Positions 7,826 to 16,790 of a stretch of DNA of 40,066 bases are shown piece after piece. Location of the stretch: assembly GCA_002748575.1 (NCBI GenBank), contig PDSR01000081.1:1-40066 (forward strand). The letters run 5' to 3'. Position 1 is the stretch's first letter. Every line of letters begins with the position of its first letter. A model generated the notes under the pieces. It was not told the origin of the DNA. It searched no databases and saw only the letters and a list, made by a program, of their open reading frames with translations. The position numbers were made by a program, and so were the translations under genes. This DNA is from Gammaproteobacteria bacterium. Its GTDB lineage: Bacteria > Pseudomonadota > Gammaproteobacteria > Pseudomonadales > Ketobacteraceae.

Positions 7826-8344
7826 ATGTTTACAGCATTGCGAAAGCGAACGTTTTTCAGCATCACCATGATTGCAAGCCTGTTGATGGTTATATTCACT
7901 ACAGGTTGTTCAACCACCGCAAGAGTGCTCAATTTGCAAACTGAAGTCAGCATGAACTTTCAGGTGTGGCCAAATATCAATCCCGATGAAGCAGGTCGTT
8001 CTTCGCCATTAGTTATTAGAGTGTTTGAGCTGAAAGATGCGCGTCAGTTTCAAACCGAAGATTTTATTGGTTTGTTTCAGGAAAGCCGTGAACGGCTGGG
8101 GGGTGATCTGGTGGCGGAACGCCGTTTAAGAGAGCTAACCCCGGGGATTGATCATCAGGAAGTGTTGCTGCTCGATCCAACAGTTCGTTACATCGGGCTG
8201 TTAGCTGAGTTTGTACAGTATGAAAATGCTCAGGCACGATTGGTTTTTCCGGTGGAACCTCATCGCACTACTGAAAAAATTATTTGGGTCAATAAAACCA
8301 CCATTCAGGTGGTGGACGAAGAAAGACCGAAAAACGCTGATTAA
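7826..8344 (+). CDS. tssJ: T6SS outer-membrane lipoprotein TssJ
   Basis: This 172-residue protein has a lipoprotein signal ending in TTGC (Cys28) followed by Ser at +2, an outer-membrane sorting pattern. The mature part is a beta-rich domain of the TssJ/VasD/SciN size. TssJ anchors the TssL-TssM complex to the outer membrane. It sits in the expected order before tssK, tssL and tssM, 27 nt after tagH, with a GGGGGC-type ribosome-binding site. Confidence 0.93.
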   Translation: MFTALRKRTFFSITMIASLLMVIFTTGCSTTARVLNLQTEVSMNFQVWPNINPDEAGRSSPLVIRVFELKDARQFQTEDFIGLFQESRERLGGDLVAERRLRELTPGIDHQEVLLLDPTVRYIGLLAEFVQYENAQARLVFPVEPHRTTEKIIWVNKTTIQVVDEERPKNAD

Positions 8345-8405
8345 CAGCAAATATCATTGGCAATCGCCTAACTAGCTCAAGTGGCGGAAAAGGGAGCAAG
8401 TTTAC

Positions 8406-9740
8406 ATGTCTCACCTGAATAAAGTGGTCTGGTCAGAGGGAATGTTTCTGCGGCCACAACATTTTCAGCAGCAGGAGCGCTATTTAGAGCGTTTGATAGA
8501 TCAGCGCAGCAATGCCTTGCACGCCTATGGCTGGGGCTTTCATCACCTGATCATTGATCAGGAACTGTTAAAGCAGGGCAAAATATCCATTGTATCTGCC
8601 ACAGGTATATTGCCTGATGGTACGCCTTTTAATATCCCGCAGGATGACGCCGACCCCGCAATTCTCGAAATCCCTGAGAATATTCATAATGAAATGGTGT
8701 TTTTGGGGGTTCCCTTAAAAAGGGCTGGTGCACTGGAAACAAATATCGGTAGTGAAAAACAGGCGCTGGCTCGTTACAACGCGGTTGATAGTGATGTGCG
8801 CGACAACGCTGATCCGGCGGGCGAACTGCAACAACTGCAAATCGGTGCGTTACAGTTACAGCTGTTGCGTGAAAGTGATGACTTGTCAGGCTTTGCCTGC
8901 CTGGGGGTTGCCAGAATTGTCGAAAGCCGGGACGACAAACAGGTTATTCTTGATGATCAATATATTATCAGCTGCCTTGATGTTGCAGCGGCGCAGCGTT
9001 TAACCGGTTTTCTTACAGAGCTGTCGGGGTTGTTACATCATCGAGGCGAAGCATTGGCGGCACGTCTTGCCGATAGCGGGCGTTCAGGTTCAGCTGAAGT
9101 CGCTGATTATCTGTTACTGCAACTGGTTAACCGCCTGGAACCTTTGGTGAATCATTTAGCGAGTCACAAAGGGCTGCATCCGCTGGCGCTATACACAGAA
9201 CTGGTACAAATGGCCGGTGAAATGGCAACCTTTACAACCCGCAATAAGCGCCCCATAGCCTTTGAACACTATCTGCATGATCGCTTGCAGGAAACCTTTG
9301 CTGCTGTTTTCCAGGGCTTGCGACAAAGCTTGAGTATGGTGCTGGAACAAACCGCCATACCGCTGGAACTGGCCGAGCGTAAATACGGTATTCGTGTGTC
9401 ACCAGTGAATGATCGTTCTCTGATTTCCGGAAGTGTTTTCGTGCTGGCAGTAAAAGCCGAGATTCCCGATGAAGAACTGCGTGTGCGTTTTCCTGCACAG
9501 ACAAAAATTGGCCCGGTGGAAAAAATCCGCCAATTAGTGAACGCACAATTACCCGGTATTGGGCTACGTGCGCTGCCGGTAGCGCCCCGGCAGATTCCCT
9601 ACCATGCAGGCTACACCTATTTTGAACTCGATAATAAAAGCGACTTTTGGCGCGACATGCAGCAAAGCGGTGGCTTTGCGTTGCATGTGGGTGGCGACTT
9701 TCCTGGCATGGAACTTGAGTTTTGGGCAGTGAGGCAATAA
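8406..9740 (+). CDS. tssK: T6SS baseplate protein TssK
   Basis: The 444-residue protein begins VVWSEGMFLRPQHFQQQERYLE-like, the hallmark TssK N-terminus that contacts the baseplate. Length and the C-terminal head region (WRDMQQSGGFALHVGGDFPG) match the family (VasE/ImpJ, about 440-450 residues). TssK connects the baseplate wedges to the TssL cytoplasmic domain. A strong AAGGGAGCAAG ribosome-binding site precedes the ATG, and the stop is 2 nt before the tssL start, so translation of the two is probably coupled. Confidence 0.96.
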   Translation: MSHLNKVVWSEGMFLRPQHFQQQERYLERLIDQRSNALHAYGWGFHHLIIDQELLKQGKISIVSATGILPDGTPFNIPQDDADPAILEIPENIHNEMVFLGVPLKRAGALETNIGSEKQALARYNAVDSDVRDNADPAGELQQLQIGALQLQLLRESDDLSGFACLGVARIVESRDDKQVILDDQYIISCLDVAAAQRLTGFLTELSGLLHHRGEALAARLADSGRSGSAEVADYLLLQLVNRLEPLVNHLASHKGLHPLALYTELVQMAGEMATFTTRNKRPIAFEHYLHDRLQETFAAVFQGLRQSLSMVLEQTAIPLELAERKYGIRVSPVNDRSLISGSVFVLAVKAEIPDEELRVRFPAQTKIGPVEKIRQLVNAQLPGIGLRALPVAPRQIPYHAGYTYFELDNKSDFWRDMQQSGGFALHVGGDFPGMELEFWAVRQ

Positions 9741-9742
9741 TC

Positions 9743-10660
9743 ATGGCAAATGATGATGATCGCACGATTATCCAAACACCGGGCTCTGCCCCCATAAGGC
9801 CCACGCCGGGTGGCCGTGGCGCAGCTGCTGTGCCACCGCCGCCACCCCCGCAGCAGCCCACTCCGGTGGTGCCGGCTCCATCGGGTTATTCACAGCAGCC
9901 AGCGCCGACCCGGCAGCCTGCTCAGCGCATCGAGGTGTACCAGGGGCTGAATCCCATGGTCAATGCGGCGAATGCGCTACTGTCGTTAATTGTTAACCTG
10001 CGGAATACCCCGTCGCATGCCAATGTGGAAGGACTGTATAACCAGGTATCTCAGGAAATTCGCCAGTTCGAGGCCCGCCTGAAACAGGAAGGGCAACGCC
10101 CCGAGCTGGTGCTGGCATCGCGCTATTGTTTATGTTCAGCCCTTGATGAAGCGGTATTAAGCACACCCTGGGGTGCCAACAGCGGTTGGGCGCAGCGCAC
10201 CCTGTTGAGCGCATTTCACAACGAAACATCAGGTGGCCAGAAGTTCTTTTTGATACTCGACAAAATGAAACAGGCACCAGCGGAAAATCTGAATGTGCTG
10301 GAGCTGCTTTATTATCTGTTGAGTTTTGGCTTTGAAGGCAAATTTAAAGTGGTTGATCGTGGCCGCGATCAGCTCGAAGCAATGCGTAGCGAACTTTATC
10401 AAACCTTGCGGCGTTATCGCGCCCAGCCCGAAGCAGATCTGGCACCCGACTGGCGTCAGGCCCAGGGCAGATTATCTTCACTGGTGCAATACATTCCCAT
10501 GTGGGTAATTGCCAGTGTGGTGGCAGCCGTTATGTTATTAACCTATTCGGGGTTCCGCTTTGCCTTATACAGCAGCTCAACGCCGCTGTATGAACAGCTG
10601 ACCAAAATACATGCCAGTGAAAAGCCGGCGGCACCCAATGCTGGCACCAGCAATAACTAA
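9743..10660 (+). CDS. tssL: T6SS inner-membrane protein TssL (IcmH/DotU)
   Basis: The protein is 305 residues from the ATG at 9743 (GAGG ribosome-binding site, 8-nt spacing); the ORF-track TTG at 9722 lies inside tssK. The N-terminal 65 residues are disordered and Pro-rich (a run of seven prolines) and begin MANDDDRTIIQTP. A helical DotU domain follows (about 75-245), then one C-terminal membrane helix (about 255-275). It ends shortly after the membrane helix, so this is the short form without a peptidoglycan-binding OmpA domain. TssL pairs with TssM and contacts TssK. The acidic-T-I-I motif around Thr8 resembles the phospho-site known for Agrobacterium TssL, which is phosphorylated by PpkA and bound by Fha; all three partners are present here. 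Confidence 0.95.
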   Translation: MANDDDRTIIQTPGSAPIRPTPGGRGAAAVPPPPPPQQPTPVVPAPSGYSQQPAPTRQPAQRIEVYQGLNPMVNAANALLSLIVNLRNTPSHANVEGLYNQVSQEIRQFEARLKQEGQRPELVLASRYCLCSALDEAVLSTPWGANSGWAQRTLLSAFHNETSGGQKFFLILDKMKQAPAENLNVLELLYYLLSFGFEGKFKVVDRGRDQLEAMRSELYQTLRRYRAQPEADLAPDWRQAQGRLSSLVQYIPMWVIASVVAAVMLLTYSGFRFALYSSSTPLYEQLTKIHASEKPAAPNAGTSNN

Positions 10661-10675
10661 AAACCGGAGCAGCCT

Positions 10676-13600
10676 ATGAATCGGGTCGTGTCGTTTTTAA
10701 CCGATCGACGTTTTTTATCCATTTTAGGATTAATCGCGCTGGCCATTTTGATTTGGTTTGGTGGCCCTTACGTTCATTTTGGTGAAAACAATGTTGCGCC
10801 TTTAGGCAGTGTAGTGGCCCGCCTGGTTGCCATTATTATTTTACTGGCTATCTGGGGATTAAATAACTTTCGTGTTCAATATCAGAATCGTCAGCGAACC
10901 ACCAGATTGTTGCAGGAGGTTCAGGGTCTGGAAGACGATGCCCCGGTAGAATCCACCGATCATTCGCAGGAAGAACTGCAAACCCTGCAAAAACGGTTTG
11001 CCGATGCGATGTCGATTCTGCGTCGCACTCATTTTCAACAGGGTCGTAATAAAGATGCCAAAGCCCTTTACCAGTTGCCCTGGTATATCATTATCGGCCC
11101 GCCGGGTTCCGGTAAAACCACTGCATTGGTGAATTCCGGCTTGCAGTTTCCATTGGCCGATCAAATGGGCATGGGTTCTGTTCAGGGGGTGGGTGGTACC
11201 CGTAACTGTGATTGGTGGTTTACCAACGAAGCGGTGTTACTCGATACCGCTGGCCGTTACACCACTCAGGATTCCCACAAAGTGGCCGACAGTAAAGCCT
11301 GGACAGGTTTTCTGGATCTATTGCTGAAACACCGCAAACGTCGCCCCATTAACGGCGCCATTATCGCCATCAGCATTCAGGACCTGTTAACCCAAACTGC
11401 TGATGAGCGCACCTATCATGCTCGCACCATTCGCGCCCGTATTGATGAACTGGTAGAAAAGCTTGGCATCAATTTTCCCATTTATGTCATGTTTACCAAA
11501 TGTGATTTATTAGCGGGCTTTTCTGAATTTTTTGATGAGCTGACCCTGGAACAGCGTGAACAGGTATGGGGAATGACATTCCCGTTACCCGATGATGCCC
11601 ACAAAGGTTATGCCTTTGATGAGCAGCTGTTTGAACAGAAATACGCCGACCTGCTAAACCGCTTGCATATGCGGGTGCTGGATCAGGTACAGCGCGAGCA
11701 TGATCCGAAAACCCGCTCCAGTGCGGTGAATTTCCCCAACCAGTTTGAATCTATCAAAGGCGCAATGTCTAATTTCTTAAAGCAGACATTTGCCCCCAAC
11801 CGGTTTCAGGAGCAACCGTTCCTGAGAGGCATTTATTTTTCCAGCGGCACTCAGCAGGGCACACCTATCGATCGCATGATGTCCTCGGTGGCATCCGGTT
11901 TTGGCTTGCCGCCATCAGCGGTGCAGACGCCGCCGGGGCAGGGTAAAAGCTTTTTTATTCATCGCCTGTTTAAAAATATTGTATTTCCCGAAGCCGAACT
12001 GGTGGGTGCTAACCGTCAATACGAACTGATGCTGAAATGGGCCAGGTGGGGTGCTTATGCAGCCTTTGCTGTTATTTTTATCGTTAGTGTGGTGGTGTGG
12101 GTGGCAGCATACTCACGCAATCAAGCCTATCTGGATCAAGTTGCCCAGCATTATCAGCGTTATCAGGAACTGGTAACTCTCATTCAGCAGCACCAGGGCG
12201 ATTTACGCAATATATTGCCGGCGCTACAGGAACTGCGTCGTGCCAGTGAAGTGTTCGATCAGGAGTCACTGCCCTGGTTAGCAGGCCTGGGGCTGCACGA
12301 TGCCCGGGTGGAAAATGAAGCAAAAGCCGCATACCAGCGCGAGCTGAGCCGCCTGTTACTGCCGCGTATCACCAACCGTGTGGCCAGCGCCCTGCAAAAA
12401 TCCAGTTATAAAGACCCTAACCTGCACAACACTTTGTTGGTGTACCTGATGTTTGGCGATCCGGCAAAAATCAATAACAGTGCTGTTAAAGACTGGATGC
12501 TGGCAGATTGGGAAAACCTCTATCGGGGCCAGACCGAAGTGCAGGCAACCTTGCAGCAGCATTTGGATGCGCTGTTAGCTGCAGGTTTTGAACCGGTGAA
12601 GCTTAATCAGCGGGCACTGGCAAAAAGCCGTTCCGAGTTGAAGCGTGTGCCGGTAGCGAAACGTATTTACAACCGCATTAAAAACGAACCCCAGTACCGG
12701 GCAAAAGTGGATCTGCGAGGCCTGCTGGGAGACAGTACCAGCACAGTGTTTGCCAACAAGCATAATCGCCACCTGTTTTCCATGCCGTTCTTTTTCACTA
12801 AGCAGGGCTATCAATCCGTTGATTTATCGGAAGATTCCGACACCATTCGCAGCATGTTTGCTGATCGCTGGATTATGGGTGAAGAAGACGAATCCGTTTA
12901 TAACGATAATGAAATTGGCAAAATCAGTCAGCAGATTAAGAATTTATACCTTGCCGAATACACAGATCGCTGGCGGCAGTTTCTTAATGGCATGAAAGTG
13001 AATAACTTTGGCAACCTGGAACAAAGCCGCAGAATTTTAGCGCTGCTTGCAGATCCGGTTTATTCGCCGTTGTTGGCGGTATTAAAAGTTACTGCCGAAA
13101 ATACCCGGTTAACCCCGCAGTTACCCGCGGCCGCTGCCAGTAAAACGGGTGCGCTCAGTCGTTTTCTTGGCGGCGATGAAGCCAGCAAAGGTGCCGGCCT
13201 GTTCAAGGGTAATCGTGTCGATAAGCACTTCAGGGAATTAAATTTGCTTAGCCGTGAAACCGATGGCAGCTCCCGTATAGCCAGGTCTTTAAGCAACATG
13301 CGTAACGTACAGGATTACGTGAATAATATTATTCTGGCGCCGGATTCCACCGAAGCAGCCTTTAATGCAGCCAAAGCAAGGTTGCTGGCCAGTGGTGATG
13401 ATGTGATTAAAGCACTGCGTATTGAAGCCAGCAGCTTGCCTGATCCAGTGCGCCGCTGGTATTTAAGTGTTGCCGACCAAACCTGGCGGGCAGTGCTGGG
13501 TAATGCCAAAGCCTATTTGAATGCGCAATGGAAAAACCAGGTATACCGCACCTTTGTATCGGATCTGCAAGGGCGTTTTCCTGTTTATAAGAATGCCGTG

Positions 13601-14203
13601 GATGAACTGGCGATATTTGATTTTGCCGAATATTTTAAGCCCGAGGGCGTGCACGATACCTTTATGCAAACCTACGTAACGCCTTTTGTTGATATTGAAA
13701 GCTGGCGTATCAAAACCCTTAATGGTCGCGGTCTTTATTTGTCGCCGGAAGCCATCGACAGTATGAAAAAGGCCGAGCAGATCAAAGATATGCTCTTTAA
13801 AGTGAACCCATCCTCGCCGGGCTTTCACTTTAAAATGAAACCTTATCGAATGGATGCCAGTGTGCGCCGCTTTCAATTAAGTTACGGCGGCCAGCGAATG
13901 TTATATACTCACGGCCCGAAAATCTCTCAGGAAGTTTCCTGGCCAGGTGATGGTAGCACCAGCGTTAGAATGTCGTTTGAAGATTTGAATGATTCCATCA
14001 AACGAGTCAACTACGATGGCCCCTGGGCATTTTTCCGCTTGTTGCAGGATTCTCCGGTTAGTGCCACCCGCAGGTCGAATGTGTACCGGATTACATTTTC
14101 AACTCTGGGCCGCAAATCCGTGTGGGAAGTGACGGCTAAAAGCTCCAATAATCCCTTTAAAACCAACGCGATTGCACAATACCGATGCCCAGAAACGCTG
14201 TAG
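10676..14203 (+). CDS. tssM: T6SS inner-membrane protein TssM (IcmF)
   Basis: This 1175-residue protein has two N-terminal membrane helices (about 13-30 and 45-62), a cytoplasmic NTPase-like domain with an intact Walker A motif GPPGSGKTT (141-149) and a LLDTAGRY Walker B-like stretch, a third membrane helix at about 455-475, and a large periplasmic IcmF/VasK region whose C-terminus would bind TssJ. Length is typical. It forms the trans-envelope core with TssL and TssJ. The ATG is preceded by a CGGAG ribosome-binding site, 15 nt after tssL. Its 3' end overlaps tagF by 19 nt. Confidence 0.96.
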   Translation: MNRVVSFLTDRRFLSILGLIALAILIWFGGPYVHFGENNVAPLGSVVARLVAIIILLAIWGLNNFRVQYQNRQRTTRLLQEVQGLEDDAPVESTDHSQEELQTLQKRFADAMSILRRTHFQQGRNKDAKALYQLPWYIIIGPPGSGKTTALVNSGLQFPLADQMGMGSVQGVGGTRNCDWWFTNEAVLLDTAGRYTTQDSHKVADSKAWTGFLDLLLKHRKRRPINGAIIAISIQDLLTQTADERTYHARTIRARIDELVEKLGINFPIYVMFTKCDLLAGFSEFFDELTLEQREQVWGMTFPLPDDAHKGYAFDEQLFEQKYADLLNRLHMRVLDQVQREHDPKTRSSAVNFPNQFESIKGAMSNFLKQTFAPNRFQEQPFLRGIYFSSGTQQGTPIDRMMSSVASGFGLPPSAVQTPPGQGKSFFIHRLFKNIVFPEAELVGANRQYELMLKWARWGAYAAFAVIFIVSVVVWVAAYSRNQAYLDQVAQHYQRYQELVTLIQQHQGDLRNILPALQELRRASEVFDQESLPWLAGLGLHDARVENEAKAAYQRELSRLLLPRITNRVASALQKSSYKDPNLHNTLLVYLMFGDPAKINNSAVKDWMLADWENLYRGQTEVQATLQQHLDALLAAGFEPVKLNQRALAKSRSELKRVPVAKRIYNRIKNEPQYRAKVDLRGLLGDSTSTVFANKHNRHLFSMPFFFTKQGYQSVDLSEDSDTIRSMFADRWIMGEEDESVYNDNEIGKISQQIKNLYLAEYTDRWRQFLNGMKVNNFGNLEQSRRILALLADPVYSPLLAVLKVTAENTRLTPQLPAAAASKTGALSRFLGGDEASKGAGLFKGNRVDKHFRELNLLSRETDGSSRIARSLSNMRNVQDYVNNIILAPDSTEAAFNAAKARLLASGDDVIKALRIEASSLPDPVRRWYLSVADQTWRAVLGNAKAYLNAQWKNQVYRTFVSDLQGRFPVYKNAVDELAIFDFAEYFKPEGVHDTFMQTYVTPFVDIESWRIKTLNGRGLYLSPEAIDSMKKAEQIKDMLFKVNPSSPGFHFKMKPYRMDASVRRFQLSYGGQRMLYTHGPKISQEVSWPGDGSTSVRMSFEDLNDSIKRVNYDGPWAFFRLLQDSPVSATRRSNVYRITFSTLGRKSVWEVTAKSSNNPFKTNAIAQYRCPETL

Positions 14204-14985
14204 ATCAACAACAGGCCCCTTTAGGGCTTTACGGAAAACTGCCGGCCCACGGAGACTTTGTTACCCGCAGGCTTTCGCAGGAATTTATCCAGGGCTGGGA
14301 CGACTGGCTGCAACGAGCCATTGCCAGCTCTCAGGAACAGTTGGGTAATCAATGGCTGGATATTTATTTAACCAGCCCGTTGTGGCGTTTCGTGCTATCG
14401 CCAGGGATTGTTGATAACCAATGCTGGGCTGGCGTGTTGATGCCCAGCATCGACAGTGTCGGGCGCTATTTTCCGCTGACCCTGGCCCGTCCGGTTTTAC
14501 AGCTGGCGAGCCCCGCAGAAATGATCGCACAGGGTGAAGCCTGGTTCGCAGGTTTGGAAGAGATTGCGCTCAGTGGTTTGCAGGAAGGGGTGAATGCCGA
14601 CGCTCTGGATCAAGCGCTTACTGCCTATGATGATGTGCAGTTGTCTGGCACCTCGGCAGTGGGGGTGGCGCTGGAATTTTCCCGCCCGGTTATGGTGCCT
14701 TTGGAGCAGAATGCACCCAATCCGCTGCTCAGTTTTCCTTTTTTGCTTGATAGTTTCCTGCAACAGCGATTACCGAGCTATAGTTTATGGTGGAGCACTG
14801 GATCAGAGCGCGTTGCGCCCAACTTTTCAGTGTCTGGTCATTTGCCGCCGCCGCAGAGCTTTGCTGCCATGTTGGATGGCCAATGGCAAAATTGGAACTG
14901 GAGCACGCCGTTTTCGGTGATGCCTTACGATAATGGCGAGCTGCTGATGCCCGCTGAAACCGAAAGCCCGAAGGAAGGTGTTTGA
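14185..14985 (+). CDS. tagF: T6SS-associated protein TagF
   Basis: The 266-residue protein carries the TagF signature near the N-terminus (LYGKLPAHGDFVTRRL) and a WLDIYLTSPLWRF-like segment. TagF represses T6SS assembly after translation in Pseudomonas and Agrobacterium, by a route separate from or parallel to the threonine phosphorylation pathway. It overlaps tssM by 19 nt and is followed by pppA with a 4-nt gap; in some bacteria the TagF and PppA domains are fused, which supports a joint function here. Confidence 0.94.
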   Translation: MPRNAVDQQQAPLGLYGKLPAHGDFVTRRLSQEFIQGWDDWLQRAIASSQEQLGNQWLDIYLTSPLWRFVLSPGIVDNQCWAGVLMPSIDSVGRYFPLTLARPVLQLASPAEMIAQGEAWFAGLEEIALSGLQEGVNADALDQALTAYDDVQLSGTSAVGVALEFSRPVMVPLEQNAPNPLLSFPFLLDSFLQQRLPSYSLWWSTGSERVAPNFSVSGHLPPPQSFAAMLDGQWQNWNWSTPFSVMPYDNGELLMPAETESPKEGV

Positions 14986-14989
14986 CTGT

Positions 14990-15715
14990 ATGTCGCAACG
15001 AGTTTGGCTATACAGTGCCGCAACCCACTGCGGTGCGGTGCGGGATATGAACGAAGATGCCCTGATGGTGCGTTCTACAGACGGCCTGTGGGTGGTTGCA
15101 GACGGAATGGGCGGCCATGATGCCGGAGAAGTTGCCAGTAACATGATTTCGTCAGCACTGGAAAAGATCGATACAGATTGCAGTGTACCTGATCTGGTCG
15201 ATGCCGTTGAAGACAAACTGCTTGAAGTACACCGCGATATTCGCACCTATTCAAGAACCCACTGCGATGGGCGCACCATGGGAAGTACCGTGGTGGTGTT
15301 GATCACCCGTGATGATCTTGGGGTATTTATCTGGGCGGGCGATTCTCGCCTGTACCGCTATCGTAATGATGAGCTTACCCAGCTGTCGCAGGATCACAGT
15401 CAGGTGAACGAAATGCTGGCCCGCGGCCTACTCAAGCCGGACGAGGCTGAAAATCACCCGGCATCCAATGTGATTACCCGGGCAGTGGGTGCCATGGATA
15501 CTCTGTACTTGGATACAGACGTTTGTGAACTGCGCAAAGGCGACGTTTATGTTTTGTGCAGTGATGGCTTATACAGCGCACTGAGCGATGAAGAAATACT
15601 ATCGCGCCTGCGCCGCAGCAAAATACATGATTATGCCGATGACCTTATCGAAGACTCGTTGCAAAACGGGGTTCGCGACAATGTTACGGTAGTAGCACTA
15701 CAGGTTATTGAATGA
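14990..15715 (+). CDS. pppA: PP2C-type Ser/Thr phosphatase PppA
   Basis: The protein is 241 residues from the ATG at 14990; the ORF-track GTG at 14978 falls inside the AAGGAAGG ribosome-binding site that serves this ATG. The PP2C metal-binding motifs are intact: VRDMNEDAL, VVADGMGGHDAGE, GDSRLYRYR, SDGLYSALSD and DNVTVVAL. It should remove the phosphate that PpkA places on T6SS targets. It overlaps the next gene by 4 nt (ATGA), a sign of translational coupling. Confidence 0.95.
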   Translation: MSQRVWLYSAATHCGAVRDMNEDALMVRSTDGLWVVADGMGGHDAGEVASNMISSALEKIDTDCSVPDLVDAVEDKLLEVHRDIRTYSRTHCDGRTMGSTVVVLITRDDLGVFIWAGDSRLYRYRNDELTQLSQDHSQVNEMLARGLLKPDEAENHPASNVITRAVGAMDTLYLDTDVCELRKGDVYVLCSDGLYSALSDEEILSRLRRSKIHDYADDLIEDSLQNGVRDNVTVVALQVIE

Positions 15716-15993
15716 CACCCGAATTAGAAAAAACATGCTCTGCACAAGTGCGCGAACTTTCCAGAAATTATGCCGACGGGCATTTCAACAAAGAAGAATT
15801 CCGCCGCCGCCGCCGCGAAATACTGGAGCGCTGTACCGGAACAGTTGGCGAATCCACCGCCAACATGCCCCGTGCTGCAACCAGCCCCACTAAAGACTCA
15901 CGCCATACAGCGCTGTTCTGGTGGCGGGTCGCCGGTGGCTTTTCAATTATGCTGATCGGCATTATGGGGTATCTGCTGTATAGAATTTCCTGA
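15712..15993 (+). CDS. Small SHOCT-like membrane protein coupled to pppA
   Basis: This 93-residue protein starts within the pppA stop codon (ATGA overlap). The N-terminal about 35 residues, LSRNYADGHFNKEEFRRRRREIL, fit the short-helix SHOCT-like pattern (a helix, a glycine turn, then x-EEF-x-x-R-R-x-x-IL). A disordered stretch and one C-terminal membrane helix (about 70-90) follow. The five arginines are encoded by a perfect (CGC)5 run at 15802-15816. It is the last gene of the T6SS operon and lies just before the terminator. The function is unknown; a membrane adaptor for the phosphatase is a guess from coupling alone. Confidence 0.8.
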   Translation: MTPELEKTCSAQVRELSRNYADGHFNKEEFRRRRREILERCTGTVGESTANMPRAATSPTKDSRHTALFWWRVAGGFSIMLIGIMGYLLYRIS

Positions 15994-16045
15994 TTTTTTC
16001 TGCTGCTAATGTGTAGTGGTTCCGGGTGTTGTCTTGTCTTTAACG

Positions 16046-16082
16046 AAAAAAGCCCGCAGAGACTGATCTCTGCGGGCTTTTT
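16046..16082. terminator. Strong bidirectional rho-independent terminator
   Basis: GCCCGCAGAGA (16052-16062) and TCTCTGCGGGC (16067-16077) form a perfect 11-bp GC-rich stem with a 4-nt CTGA loop. It is flanked by an A-run (16046-16051) and a T-run (16078-16082), so it can stop transcription both ways: the tagH-to-SHOCT operon from the left and hcp from the right. Confidence 0.95.
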
Positions 16083-16101
16083 AGTTGTTTCAAAGATGGG
16101 C

Positions 16102-16584
16102 TTACATCTTTTTGCCTTTTTCGACACTGTAACCAAAGCGGCCCTGACCACCTTTCACATTGTCTTTGCCAGACTCAGAATAAGCCGTTTCGATGCCTGT
16201 AAAGCTCAAAGAAAGGGTTTCACTCGTGTCGGTATTTTCGCCACTGGATACGGAATAGCTGCTGATTAAGCAATCGTGCAAGGTATAAGTCATATACTCT
16301 TCTTCTGCATCCCCTCCGGTACGGGTAAGATGGATAATGACTTTTTTGCCTTTAGTGCCAATCACTGACTCTTGAACCAAAAGTGGTGTAGATTTATCCA
16401 TTATTTTGGATACACAGACTTCACCTACATTTGGGCTGGACGCCTCGCGGTTTGACGTGCGGCCTGTAATCATTGAAATGCCGCGACCAACGTTCCAAGA
16501 AAAGTTTTGAAGCTCAATCTGACCCTCGTAGCCTTCCATGGTTACGTTGCCTTCGATACCTTCGTATTCCATGTATACAGACAT
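16102..16584 (-). CDS. hcp: T6SS tube protein Hcp (TssD)
   Basis: The protein is 160 residues from the ATG at 16584, which has a GAGGAAAAC ribosome-binding site; the ORF track extends 40 codons upstream without support. The start MSVYMEYEGIEGNVT and the later SSYSVSSGENTDTSETLSLSF motif are typical of Hcp, which stacks as hexameric rings to make the inner tube and can carry small effectors. It is transcribed towards the T6SS operon terminator and divergently from vgrG. Length is normal (about 160-172). Confidence 0.96.
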   Translation of the reverse strand: MSVYMEYEGIEGNVTMEGYEGQIELQNFSWNVGRGISMITGRTSNREASSPNVGEVCVSKIMDKSTPLLVQESVIGTKGKKVIIHLTRTGGDAEEEYMTYTLHDCLISSYSVSSGENTDTSETLSLSFTGIETAYSESGKDNVKGGQGRFGYSVEKGKKM

Positions 16585-16651
16585 TGTGTTTTCCTCTTTG
16601 TGCGGTTGTGTTGTTTTTTTGAACATTGCGTGTTGCTCAATGTATAAGGAA

Positions 16652-16679
16652 ATTATTACAGAGCATTGAAAAATGACAA
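16652..16679 (-). promoter_or_regulatory. Candidate sigma-70 promoter of hcp
   Basis: On the minus strand TTGTCA (16674-16679) and AATAAT (16652-16657) are spaced 16 bp apart, each matching consensus at 5 of 6 positions, about 70 nt upstream of the hcp start. No sigma-54 element was seen here, although some hcp genes use sigma-54. Confidence 0.5.
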
Positions 16680-16790
16680 AGGAGTTTTTTAGTAAATATG
16701 TCACATTCAGGAGGGCATTAATACAACAGCTAGAATTGTATGAAAAACTCTATAATATGTGTTGTTAGTGAATTAGTAGGAGATACCAGT

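Noticed and set aside
16740-16790. N-terminal extension of vgrG from the ORF-track ATG.
   Set aside because: No ribosome-binding site before 16740, a TATAAT inside the segment, and a good TAGGAGA site for the ATG at 16791.
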